Of a stretch of DNA of 64,000 nucleotides, positions 48,497-58,464 are shown piece by piece. The stretch spans positions 519,010 to 583,009 of the forward strand of contig VFFE01007070.1 of the NCBI GenBank assembly GCA_008921705.1, written 5' to 3'. This stretch comes from Burhinus oedicnemus (taxonomy: Eukaryota; Chordata; Aves; Charadriiformes; Burhinidae). The notes below the pieces were generated by a model that worked only from the letters and a program-made list of their open reading frames with translations, was not told where the DNA came from and did not search any database. The position numbers were made by a program, and so were the translations under genes. How positions within the stretch are numbered: the stretch's first letter is position 1; each line of letters opens with the position of its first letter.

Positions 48497-50224
48497 GGGA
48501 TGAAGCATGGGGTATTCCCGTATGTGTATGTGAGGACAGTGGGGTTAGGGTTTTAATAACAGGAATCTGCTTGCATCACTGACTTTTGAGGTGATTCTTT
48601 GGAAATTAAGGATGCTCTTTGTGTGTATAAGGTGCTTGGAAGGAAAAGGACCCTGACTCTGCTTGTCTATAGCTGTGCTGAAATCAGCAATAGTGCCTCT
48701 ATCATAAAAATATAGATTATAGTCAAAAGGGTTACTCTGATGAAAATGAATATTTCATCTAGTTGTTCATAAGACAAATGCTGCAGATGACTCACCACTG
48801 GGTGAAGTTCAGACCACAGGTACCACTGCCGGAGTAAATAACGCTATTAATTGTTTGCATTTAGTTCTGTTTGTTAATCTGTCTTGGACACGTTATTTGC
48901 AGTTGTCATCAAGATAAATTTGCACCCTGCCAAACTGCAAACAAGGACTGCCATCCCCACCAGTTTATTCATGCCAGCGGTTTCAATTAGCTGAACTCTG
49001 AAATACATTTGTCTTAGGAAGAGAAGTACCATACCTAACAAGTCATTTTTTCTGTGTCTAAATAGCAATATCACAATGAAGATCTGATCTCAATGACTGG
49101 AATAGAACTATGAATAATAGTATCTAATCAAGATATTAATTAAAACTTGTAATATCATCTTAATGGGAACATGTTGCAAAGTTACATTGGATTTTTTCCC
49201 CCTGTTAACTTAGCACAGTCGATTGACAGGTGTTCTCCATATGTAATTATTTTCAGTGGACTGAAAAGCTGACTTAAACATTATAGCTGTATAGGGGTAG
49301 ATTACGGTCAGGCACTTTGAGATGATGAAGGCAGAGAGGAGTGAAAATGTGGACCAGGATGCTCTGGCTAAGTTTCAGTTTGCTAATCACATCCTACTTA
49401 GTCAAAGCTGCCTGGTAGTTTCAATTAGTTGCTGTGTTCTCCTCATATTTCCTTGGAGGGCTGGGTGCTTCGCAATATAAAATTGAAAAGCTGCTTTCCC
49501 CTGTGTATGCCTGCCTTTAACTCTCAAGTGACACAAATTTCAAATAACAGATCTATTTCAACTTCATTTTTGTGTGCAGGAAAGGTTTTTCACTTTATCT
49601 ATCTCTCTGTATAGGTACATATGTATGAACATACATACGTATGTTTTTCTTTAAAGGCTGCCTACAAACTGAGTCTTTCTGTGGGTAAAATAACGCTTTT
49701 GCTTTTCTCATGGAACATCCCTGGATGGAAATTTGTCACATTGTTTTTGCTGAAAAATCTGGTTGTATATTTTCTAGCTTTCTAGTTGCCCAACTGATGG
49801 CCTCACAGGCTAGTTCAGCTCGTCACCCAGACTGATTTTGAGTGTTTTGACAATTATGGACTAGTATTGAGCTTCCACAGCAAGAAGACTTTAGAATCAG
49901 TCCCATTTGATGGGCTGGTGATGACAGGGATTAAAACAAGGATACCTGGATCTGAGGGCATGGGATAAAGGAAAAAACTGTGTTTGTCCAGACAAAACCA
50001 GACTTTTTGTTATTTTGGTGTTTGTCAAATAGACTATTGAGCATCGGTGGTTATCCACATGTGGAGGTCATCGGTGTGTCTTGATCATAGGATTTATGTC
50101 CCATAATGCCGAAGGGGTGGATCTACTCTTCAAGTAAGAATGAAGGGGGACTTCAGAATTAACTCTATTTACTTTCTTGTAAAATGAATATTCAACATTT
50201 AAGTGAATGTAATCTGTTTCATTC
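48497..50224. other. Unique DNA, no gene recognised
   Basis: Chance frames only. The block 48880-49060 has few homopolymers and balanced composition, as conserved noncoding elements often do, but this cannot be judged from one sequence. Confidence 0.4.
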
Positions 50225-50300
50225 AAAATCCAAAGCCTGCCAAAGTCAATGGAAGACTTTCTACGAACTTCACTGAGCTTGGTTATAAGTGAAAAGAATT
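50225..50300. repeat. Possible old amniote dispersed-repeat fragment
   Basis: AAATCCAAAGCCTGCCAAAG, then TCAATGGAAGACTTTCTACG and AACTTCACTGAGCTTGG, resembles a short palindromic element common in amniotes ('gatccaaagcccattgaagtcaatgg... gacttcaatgggctt'). Subfamily unknown. Confidence 0.35.
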
Positions 50301-50467
50301 AATTTTGCAGGAATAAGAATGTCTGAGCAGCTTTTACAAGTGAATAGGAAATCATAGGAACAGTTTACATTTATACAGAACTCTTCCCCTAAGGATTTCA
50401 TTCTACTTTGAAAATGGACTCCTTGAACAAGCTTTAGCTCCATTTAAATATATATACATATAGAAAG

Positions 50468-50502
50468 ATATTGTTTTATTTAAGAAAATATTGTTTTATT
50501 TA
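50468..50502 (+). repeat. Two-copy tandem repeat, 20-base period
   Basis: ATATTGTTTTATTTA occurs at 50468-50482 and 50488-50502, identical and 20 bases apart. Confidence 0.9.
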
Positions 50503-51593
50503 TTTTCTTTTCCCCCACCAAGCATAACTTCTTAATCATGCATTTTTTTCCTTCTTTCTGGTATCTCAGTATTTTTCACCACCTCTAGCCAGACATCAGA
50601 TTTCCTAAGACAGCCAGATCCCTGTCTTGACAGGTTATTAATTATCACAGCTGGAGGTGGGGTGTTGTGGCTGTTCCTTGCTGTTTGTCATTTGACAGTA
50701 AAACTGGATGAAAACTAAGGCTTTGGAAGAAAATAGGAATAAACCCCCACATTTGTATACAGTGCACATTGGCTGAACAGCTGCTGGGTTGTTTTTCAGA
50801 CCATCTCCGATGTCTCAGCCTTCTTTCTTGAACTTCTCTTTTCTGAACTCAGAGGTCTTAAAACAGAGAATAATGTGATAGCAGACCAGTACAGAAGGTA
50901 GCAAATTGTTGCTGAAAGTGTCTTGCCTTACTTAAAGATATTTCCCAGAAATCTGCAGAGCAAGGTTGAAGTAGGGTGGTGATGAGAGGATACATTCAAA
51001 ACACGCAGAAGAGCCCTTCCAACATCAAGGCCATTTACCAGGAATCACTGGGGGATCCTAAATTCCCTACGTCTAGCTGTTGTCTGAAATCACTCACCTG
51101 GGGGGTGATTCGTTTGGTTTTGGGTAATGACTCGGTCACTGATTTCATGAACGCTTGCAGTGGTGAGTGTGACTGGCTGGGTAAGTGAGTGAGTGAGGAA
51201 GGATGTTGTTTGGGTTGCCAGGAAGCTTTCTGTGAGCATCTACGTCACTTGCAGACTAAGGTGAAGCAAGAGTCTCCCAGGAGCATGCATGGGCCACGAG
51301 GAAATTCAGCCCAGAGAAGGACAGTTCAGGGCCAGGAGCTGCAAAATCAGCCAAGGGGCACCACCAGAAGCACAGAGCCTACAGAAATTGTCCTTTCCTT
51401 AGCTTCTGAGGCACCTCTGGGACTGATGTTGAGCAGGATCATAGGGACAGAATTAGAGGAGTTTGTGCAGCCCACACCAGGACGAAGCATCTCCTGAGAA
51501 AGATTAATTCATATTTGTGTGAAGCATCTTTTTTCCCCGATACTCCTCAGGTTTAGCTGCTGTTGTTGTAAGGCTCTGAAGAGCAGAAAATAT
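50503..51593. other. Unique DNA, no gene recognised
   Basis: CTGG|GTAAGTG at about 51178-51185 is a good 5' splice-site word, but the frame before it (50976-51188) is not protein-like and no convincing 3' site pairs with it. The frame 51189-51497 is not recognisable. Confidence 0.45.
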
Positions 51594-51609
51594 CCAGGAG
51601 AGGGCAGTG
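51594..51609 (+). promoter_or_regulatory. CTCF-like motif
   Basis: CCAGGAGAGGGCAGTG fits the CTCF core CCASYAGRKGGCRSYG with one mismatch (position 5). It is the best of three CTCF-like words within 230 bases. Confidence 0.4.
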
Positions 51610-51772
51610 CTGTACTCACACATCAGCGGGATCAGGTTGGAAAGCCAGGACTGCTGTGGAAATACTGTGAATGATTCTTCTCATGTAATCGGTTCACTTA
51701 ATTAGTGACAGATTCTTCTGACACATTTACATTTATTTTATTTTTATATCTGGTCAGTCTCTATCGTAGAAT

Positions 51773-51786
51773 TCACTAGATGGCAT
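51773..51786 (+). promoter_or_regulatory. CTCF-like motif
   Basis: TCACTAGATGGCAT fits the CTCF core with mismatches only at the edges and keeps CACTAGATGGC intact. It is in the same orientation as the word at 51594-51609. Confidence 0.35.
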
Positions 51787-51806
51787 CAAGGTAAATTGCG
51801 ACAGCA

Positions 51807-51820
51807 ACACCGCCTTGTGG
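51807..51820 (-). promoter_or_regulatory. Weak CTCF-like motif, opposite orientation
   Basis: The reverse complement reads CCACAAGGCGGTGT, a partial match to the CTCF core with about three mismatches. It is listed because it lies next to two better words. Confidence 0.2.
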
Positions 51821-52613
51821 TTTCATTTTTCTTCCTAATTAGAATGAGATCTGGGAGAAAGAAAAGGGAGGGATGGTCATCCTAAGCTGGAATTTAATAA
51901 TAGTGCTAAAAAGGAAAGACTATATCACCGGCAGAACACTTAGGAATGATTCCTGAAAATGAACAAACTCTGTGTCCTTTCCCCTTTCTCCAGAAGTTTT
52001 GCTGTGCCCAGATCCCTCAGCCTGGGTATCCATCACCCATAACTCACTTGCACGCTGTGCCAGGCTTCCTCATTCATTTCATCCCAAAGGACTCCAGCAG
52101 CCTTGGCTACACTCAAATGTAGCTAAATCAGTTGAGATCAGATTCTTTCATTGCTTTGCAGCATGGTACCAAAGCCTTAAACTGTGGAAGGAAGCAGGGA
52201 GTGAGCTGATAATAAAGCTCCTAAAATATGGAAGAGACAGACCATGCATTTGAACTAACCAGAGCCAGACGGTGAACTGCAGTGATCTGCACTGGACATG
52301 ACAAATGCATAGCTCATCCTGGCCTCCATCTGGGAAGAAAGGGAGAATGAGAGACACACTTCAGCTCCCAGGGAAAGACATATGAGAATCTGTGGACTGA
52401 AGTGTCCTTGGAGCCACAAGAATTGTCTGGCACTCCATGCTGGTGAAGAGAGTGTTTTATGCCCAGAAGCTGAAAGACTGGGACATCAGCCTGAGTCTGC
52501 ATATAGGCTTCTGGCAGTACCTGCCATTTATCTCTTCTGTACTTGTTTTCAGAAACAGCTACTGTCTGAGTTTCTCTTGCCAAGAGTGCAGTCCTACAGT
52601 TGTTTCTCTGCTG
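51821..52613. other. Unique DNA, no gene recognised
   Basis: Overlapping frames on both strands (for example 52314-52655 minus, 113 codons) have no recognisable content. Confidence 0.5.
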
Positions 52614-53067
52614 AAGGAGAAGGGCAACAAAGCTGGTGGGGGGTCTGGAGAACATGTCTTATGAGGAGCGGCTGAAGGAATTAGGATTGTTTAGTCTGGA
52701 GAAGAGAAGGTTGAGGGGAGACCTTATTGCTCTCTACAACTACCTGAAAGGAGGTTGTAGTGAGATGGGAGCTGGTCTCTTCTCCCAAGTAATTAGCGAT
52801 AGGATAAGAGGAAACGGGTTCAAGTTGTGCCAGGGGAGGTTTAGGCTGGACATTAGGAAAAAATTTTTCACTGCAAGAGTTATCAAACATTGGAACAGGC
52901 TGCCCAGGGAGGTGGTTGAGTCACCATCCCTAGATGTGTTTAAAAGTCGTGTAGATGTGGTGCTTAGAGACATGGTTTAGTGGCAGACCTGGTAGAGTAG
53001 GGTCAATGGTTGGACTTGATGATCTTAAAGGTCTTTTCCAACCTAAACGATTCTATGATTCTATGAA
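52614..53067 (+). mobile_element. CR1 LINE 3' end, plus strand, little decayed
   Basis: It begins at GGAGAAGGGCAACAAAGCTG within ORF2 and ends with TCTTTTCCAACCTAAACGAT and TCTATGATTCTATGA, an almost perfect octamer terminus. The 3'UTR keeps GGTTGGACTTGATGATCTTA. The clean terminus and open coding frame make this the youngest-looking repeat in the window. It differs clearly in sequence from the CR1 at 15400-16350, so it is probably a different subfamily. Confidence 0.95.
52636..52980 (+). pseudogene. CR1 ORF2 C-terminus, truncated but frame intact
   Basis: About 114 codons are open and end at the natural stop (TAG, 52978-52980). The frame reads [20 protein letters not shown], then [51 protein letters not shown], and [18 protein letters not shown]. 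This is the conserved tail after the reverse-transcriptase domain, and the catalytic box is absent. It is a dead 5'-truncated insertion: no start context of its own and no enzyme activity is expected. Antisense frames here (52681-52890 and 52740-52973) are shadows. Confidence 0.9.
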
Positions 53068-55122
53068 ATGGAGACCTGCATATTTGGCCTCCCACCTCAC
53101 TGCAGCTCAGTCCACATCCCAGAGGTGCCCACCACATAACAACCTCTCTCCTGCTCCAAAACTGGTCACAGCTGTGAGCATCACCACCATTGCTCTAAGC
53201 GTGCACATCTGTTGCATGACTGTCATTCATCCTACTCCATGAAGCTTAAATTTCAGGGTTCAAGTACCTTGAAAGTGCTGGAGAAGGCAAAATCCCCGTG
53301 TGCAGCATTTTAACAGCTTTCCTTGTGCTACCAAACCCCAAAACTCATCCACCTCTTGCATAGCTCTGTCTCACATCAGAGACAGATTTCCTTGAGGAAC
53401 AAGCACAGGGAAGAAAAGGAGCAATGAGTGACAAACAAAAACAGTGAAGGCCAAATTCAAAGCCAATAGGGTGTAATTCTTCACACAAAGTTATGTTGAG
53501 AAATGCTTGATGAAGGATATTGTGAAAATCATTAATTTACGTGGCTTTGGGGGAAAACTGGACAATTCTTGAAAAAGGATCTCTGTCTCTTTCATCCCTG
53601 AAAATACTGTATATTAGAAACAAAACACAGCTTAGGAGGTGATGCTCTGAGCAGTCTCCATTTACCAGCCTTTGAAAGTCTACTATTATATGGGCCAAAA
53701 AGAATAAAAAAGTTGCCAACTAGAGGAATTTTCATCTTTATATCACCCAGACCTCTTAGTGCTAGTCAGATGTGTCGCATATTAACACCTGCATTCAAAG
53801 AAAACTCGTTTGCAAATTTGTCTTTAGGACAACCTAGAGAAGATGTTCAGTGAATGACCTTTTTCCAGTTCACCTCCTCCCTGCAGATGTTTTAGAGTCA
53901 CAACAAGCCTGAAGCCATGCTACTTGAATAATGATCTCAGACTTTGCGAACTAAGCAGGGTCAAGACTGGGGCATATTTGACTGGAGAAACCTCCAAGAC
54001 AAATCCAGCTACCCTCAGGAGGTGACACGAGAATTTCAGGGCTGAAGCCATGTCACCGGATGATGGGTGTTACTGATCTGCTGCTTTTTTACAGAACTTC
54101 TCCCTTAGGTAATGCACTTACCTACATATGAGGATATTCGATGAGGTACTTGTAATTGGGACTCACTCTACCTAATGGGAAAGCTTTCAGACTTCTCTTT
54201 GGTTATCAGTCAGAAAGATCCCATGAAATGCAGCGAGGGGACCAGATTATTTAAATGTTAATGTGGGGAGAGGCGAACATAAAGGAACTATTCACAGCCA
54301 ATACATTCTATTTGCTTGACATCTGCTGCAGGGTCTGAAGTGAAATTATACCCAAGCATATCTAGAGTGCAAATAGCTGGGATAGAAAATAGCAAAGTAT
54401 TTCTTATGCCAGTGACAGAACCTTTCAAAGGAAAGGACTTACTGGGGGCCTTATCATCATTCTGGTTCATGCTTTCTGAGAGAGACAGTCATTTGGGGAT
54501 TGCTGAATTGTTGCTATTTTGAAAACTTCAGGAGAGGGAAAGCTGAAACCTGAGCAGTCATCGTCTGATTACACCAGTTCCTCCTAAAATGTTAAGTTTA
54601 TATTATAATGCCTTTTCCTTATGGAGCTTAAACTGATAATAGGCTTGCTGTTAAAATGCCATATTGTGCAAGGGAAGAAGCAGATGCTTTCTGCTGGGTG
54701 GTGTACTTTTTGTCAGTGAAATTTCTGTAGAGGTGATGGGCTCTTGAATATGTTATATCCAGGAGGCTCTGTCCCTAGTTTAAACATTTGCCCTTGGGAT
54801 CCAAGTACAGACAGGTGCTTCTGCAGTGGGGAATAAAAATCCCTCCCCCTATCTTGCTGCCTTATTGAACTGGTTATCTTGGAGGGAAACATGTTGCTGC
54901 CAGCCTCCTATTTACCATGAGCAAAGGTCAGTCAGTGCCCTACCAGTTTCCATTCTTCCTCCATAATTGCTTCTTACATTGAAAAAACCATTTTTTATTC
55001 GTCTCTGCCAGTGTGTGTTCACCACATAGCTCATGTCATGGATTTATTTTCTCCTCTAGGTTGCTGGTATGTCCACTTCTTAGTTCATCATCTGTTTCTT
55101 TCTACAAGGAAAGGTTTCCTGA
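53068..55122. other. Unique DNA, no gene recognised
   Basis: Chance frames only. A small imperfect hairpin (CTTTCAGAC/GTCAGAAAG) lies near 54185-54218. Confidence 0.5.
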
Positions 55123-55124
55123 AT

Positions 55125-55155
<31 letters not shown>

Positions 55156-55163
55156 CGTGTATA
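55123..55163. repeat. (GT)n(GC)n alternating purine-pyrimidine tract
   Basis: Forty-one bases alternate strictly between purine and pyrimidine: about 12 GT units, five GC units, then GTGTATA. Such tracts can adopt Z-DNA under negative supercoiling. Confidence 0.9.
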
Positions 55164-56616
55164 AAAGGGATGCAGAGTTTGGTTTGACAGTCATTCTTTC
55201 CTGCTAGCCCTACAAGTTCCACTGCTTAAGTCTCAAAAATACGCTGCAGTTGGGTTAATATGAAAGAAATAAAGTAAATTAACTTGGTTTGTATTGCAAG
55301 GTTTGGAGGTAGTTTATTGAGCAGCAACATATTTCAGTTGCTTGCATTTACTACTTCATATTGTCTTGTATGAATAAAATATGCTTGTGAAAATTCCCTC
55401 TGAAAGGAATAATCTGGGGAAAGTGATTGAAATTTTGTTACTCTGTTCATGTTGCGAAGTAGAAAAAGCTGTCTTCATCCAGAAATCAACATTTTGTCAT
55501 AAAAACTAGATATCCTTTAAGAAAACAGCAAGATTTTCTGGGCGAATGCTAATGAAAATATTGCTTGTGTGCAAGAAGAAAATCCACTGGTGCAATTATA
55601 TGAGAAATAACATATATTCACATGATTAAAACCTGGGGACTGTATTCTCAATGCACGCTACACAATGCACGATCTAATACACACCAAATTTTCATGCAGT
55701 GAGACTGCAAACCAAGTCAAGGTAGCGACACATGCTGGCACAATAGCTGCAGAGTCAAATTAAACTTAAAAATGTACGCTTGTCTTTGCATAAAGCTGGA
55801 CCATCTCGCTCATCATGAATATATGGTCCTTGCAGCTCTGGTTTCTGTGCGCTGAAGCGAACTGTTGCAGCACCCACCATCCTGTGCTCAGTGCCCTCCC
55901 CGCCTCCCTGTCTCCCTGTCTCCCTTGGTGGAGGCAGCCGGAGTGAACACGTGCCCAATGCATTTTGAAAGCTCCATTTTGGCATCCTAACGTAAGCTCA
56001 GCTTCAAGGGTGGCTTAAGCTAATATGCTGTCTCCTGAATTCAGTGTCCAACCCATAAGCACGGATTCGTTTGTAGTGTCCGGTAGCTGGGGTGACAACC
56101 AGTGACAAAAAGCAGAGGGGAATAACACCTTACCCTCCCAAGTCAGATTTGGAATGCCTTTAATCCCTCTGAGTCTGTCTTCCACCTGTAAAAGGAGTTA
56201 GGAAGATAAATGTCTAAAGGCTTCCACAGTGTGCCGTATCAAGGACCGCAAATGTAACAAAACCGGACTGAACAGATGAAATGAAAATCCAAGCCAGCCT
56301 GGTTCTCAGCATTGAAAATCAGTAGGAAAATCTGGGTCTGTTGTATTTTTCCTGGTTGTCCCTCTACAGCTAATGTACCAGATATACAAGTTAGTTAATG
56401 CATCAGTAATTTATTCCACCATTCCCAGCATTGAAATCCCTTGCTGACATGTTGATGAAACTCTGCTCAGTTGGAGAGTCTAATTAAGTGCACAGCAGTT
56501 TATAAAGCTGGCTAAATTCAGACACAATCCACTGTGAAGCAGAGAAGTCTGACTGGTGTAGAAAGCCAGTGCTTTCTGTGAGACATTCAAAAAGTGAAAA
56601 AAAGGATTAGAAACTG
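55164..56616. other. Unique DNA, no gene recognised
   Basis: Chance frames only (55755-55985 minus and overlaps). The block 56395-56560 is evenly composed and could be conserved noncoding DNA, but nothing shows this directly. Confidence 0.45.
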
Positions 56617-56650
56617 AAAAACAAAACAAAAAAAAAAAAAAGAAAAAAAG
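56617..56650. repeat. A-rich low-complexity tract
   Basis: A runs broken by single C or G bases. Confidence 0.9.
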
Positions 56651-56660
56651 GACCAGTTAA

Positions 56661-56752
56661 GTATATATTATGTATGTGTATGTGTGTGCATATAGGTACA
56701 TATATGTACATACACATATATATCTGTATGTATATATACATATATATGTATG
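56661..56752. repeat. TA/TG/CA dinucleotide tract with self-complementary parts
   Basis: TATGTATGTGTATGTGTG passes into GTACATATATGTAC and TATGTATATATACATATATA. Several parts are palindromic (for example GTACATATATGTAC), so the tract can form hairpins or cruciforms. Confidence 0.9.
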
Positions 56753-57047
56753 AATCTAACTGGAACAAAACTGGCGTGGTGTAATTGTCAAATTAAGCAA
56801 TAGCAAATCGCTTGGCTTTTGCTTAAATAATAAAGATTAAACAACACAGTGGTTTTCCAGAAAGTCCTCTCTTGTTTGGCAAAGTTCTAAACCACAAAAT
56901 AATAGTTTTGAGCCTTAGCCAAATCCTTTCTCTACTGAGTTCACTGACATCGCTTTTTCTGAATCAGTGCATAACATTTCCATGTGTGTTTATGGTAACA
57001 GCTCCACAACCCCTTTTGGCTGGAAAATTAGTGAAACTGCCCATGTT

Positions 57048-57077
57048 TTTGATTAATTGATGACTAATCAAATGTCA
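57048..57077. promoter_or_regulatory. Homeodomain-type inverted repeat (PBX-HOX/MEIS-like)
   Basis: TTTGATTA (57048-57055) and TAATCAAA (57065-57072) form a perfect 8-base inverted repeat with a 9-base spacer. The left arm overlaps TGATTAAT, the canonical PBX-HOX composite site. TGTCA at 57073-57077 is a MEIS/PREP core on the opposite strand. Function is inferred from motif words only. Confidence 0.3.
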
Positions 57078-57290
57078 TCTAATATCCAGTTGCTTCAGAC
57101 AGACTGCTCATTAAGACTGAATTATAGACCTGAGAGAGACAGTTTTCTTTTCTTAGCTATCACTGTCCTGGCCATTTTTATTTTCCTGCTGCCTTTGGCT
57201 GTATTATTTGTTTTGTTTATTTGGTGGGCAGATACAATAGCTGCAGTTTTGCATTGGATTTCATACAGTTTAAATCCAAGCTATTCTTGA
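57060..57290 (+). CDS. Possible small membrane protein frame (76 codons), speculative
   Basis: Starting at ATG 57060, the frame reads a polar N-terminus (MTNQMSSNIQLLQTDC, then RLNYRPERDS), then a long hydrophobic stretch with about two membrane-length segments (FLFLAITVLAIFIFLLPLAV, then LFVLFIWWADTIAAVL), then HWISYSLNPSYS and TGA (57288-57290). The layout looks like a small integral membrane protein, and Arg-Pro-Glu-Arg precedes the hydrophobic part. However, T-rich DNA produces hydrophobic frames readily, no family is recognised, and no promoter or splice signal supports it. The same block is rich in transcription-factor-like words, so an enhancer is a competing reading. Confidence 0.18.
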   Translation: MTNQMSSNIQLLQTDCSLRLNYRPERDSFLFLAITVLAIFIFLLPLAVLFVLFIWWADTIAAVLHWISYSLNPSYS

Positions 57291-58261
57291 AACGAGTGCT
57301 GCTGCTTCTCCTTTCATCCCAGGCTATTCATTCCCTCATCCTCTTTTTGCCCCACCTAAAGCTGGTGTAGGTCTCTGATGAGTCAGACCTGGAAGCTGCT
57401 CTGGCTGAAAACTAACTTAACATAAAAATCTGCACTCTCCAGAGTGCCCTGATCCCTCTCATGGCCTAGCAAGGGCTGGATCAAGGAAAGCGCAGGAATT
57501 CACAACCAGGTGCAGTGAAATGATCTTCTTCAGCAGCTCTGCTGATTTAGATTAGGCTTCATAGTGATTTTAAGGCATCCTATTGCTTACTGGAAAAATA
57601 TGCTGTGTGTAGCACAGGTTTATGCCAGTCTTGAGTACACTGTCATAACTTAAACAGGAAAGATGAAGTATTCCCTGCTGCACAGAGCATAGTTTTGAAG
57701 AGTCCTTCTGTATCCAAAACTCATATTGATACAGAAATGATTCACTTTGGTAGTCTCTGTGTAAAGACGCTCAGCGTTAGATGTAGCTTTAATGGGAACC
57801 AGTGCTCAGAAATACTTTACGAACAAAGTTGCCCAAGCTGGAGATGGCTCTGGTCCTTCCCTGAAAACCTTAGTACTGTATAATTAAATCTCACCTGTCA
57901 GTTTTGCAAATCCTCCAGAGATGAGCAAAATTATTTGCTATTAAAGCTTCCTCAGTTAATTAGATTATTTTGATGGACTAAACTTGGTTCATTTCAGAAG
58001 CAGCACTCCAGTTTCTGTACAGTCACATCATCATTCTGAGGGCACAATATCTTTGATAACATACGTTCCTCTCAAGCAGATTTTTCTAACCTAAATCCAG
58101 AGTGAGGAGAAAAGCAGTTTTTTTGTTCAAAGTGAAATTTTTTAGGTTTTTTTTTTAGCATAAACCGTTTCTAATTCTTGAATTATGCTTTGTATAAGCA
58201 AGCTAGAATGAATGATTGACAACATAATCATTTGGTCATAGTTATTATAGAACAATAAAGA
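57291..58261. other. Unique DNA, no gene recognised
   Basis: Chance frames only. Confidence 0.5.
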
Positions 58262-58385
58262 TTTTGCCTTCTTTTTAGTTTTCCATCTGCAAAGTGGGGA
58301 TAGAATTTCTGTCTCAGGGGAGAGTTATGAAGATTTGTTGGTTAATGCTTGGACTGCATTTGGTCTGTGCTAAGTACCATATAAT
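58262..58385 (+). mobile_element. MIR-type SINE 3' half, old
   Basis: GTTTTCCATCTGCAAAGTGG, then GGATAGAATTTCTGTCTCAG and GGGAGAGTTATGAAGATTTG, then TTGGTTAATGCTTGG, follow the MIR core and tail ('ttccccatctgtaaaatgggga', 'gttgtgaggattaaatgagttaat'). The tRNA-like head is not seen. Confidence 0.65.
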
Positions 58386-58444
58386 TATTTAATGTCCCAG
58401 TTACAGACGGTTGACACTGTGTCTCATCCTTGGAGTATAGCTCA

Positions 58445-58464
58445 CTTATTTATTTATTTATTTT
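58445..58464. repeat. (TTTA)n microsatellite
   Basis: Four or so TTTA units between CAC and AAAAG. Confidence 0.9.

Noticed and set aside
54185..54218. TCTTTGGTTATC, the first 12 bases of the miR-9 mature sequence, inside a small hairpin
   Set aside because: The rest of the mature sequence and the long precursor hairpin are absent.
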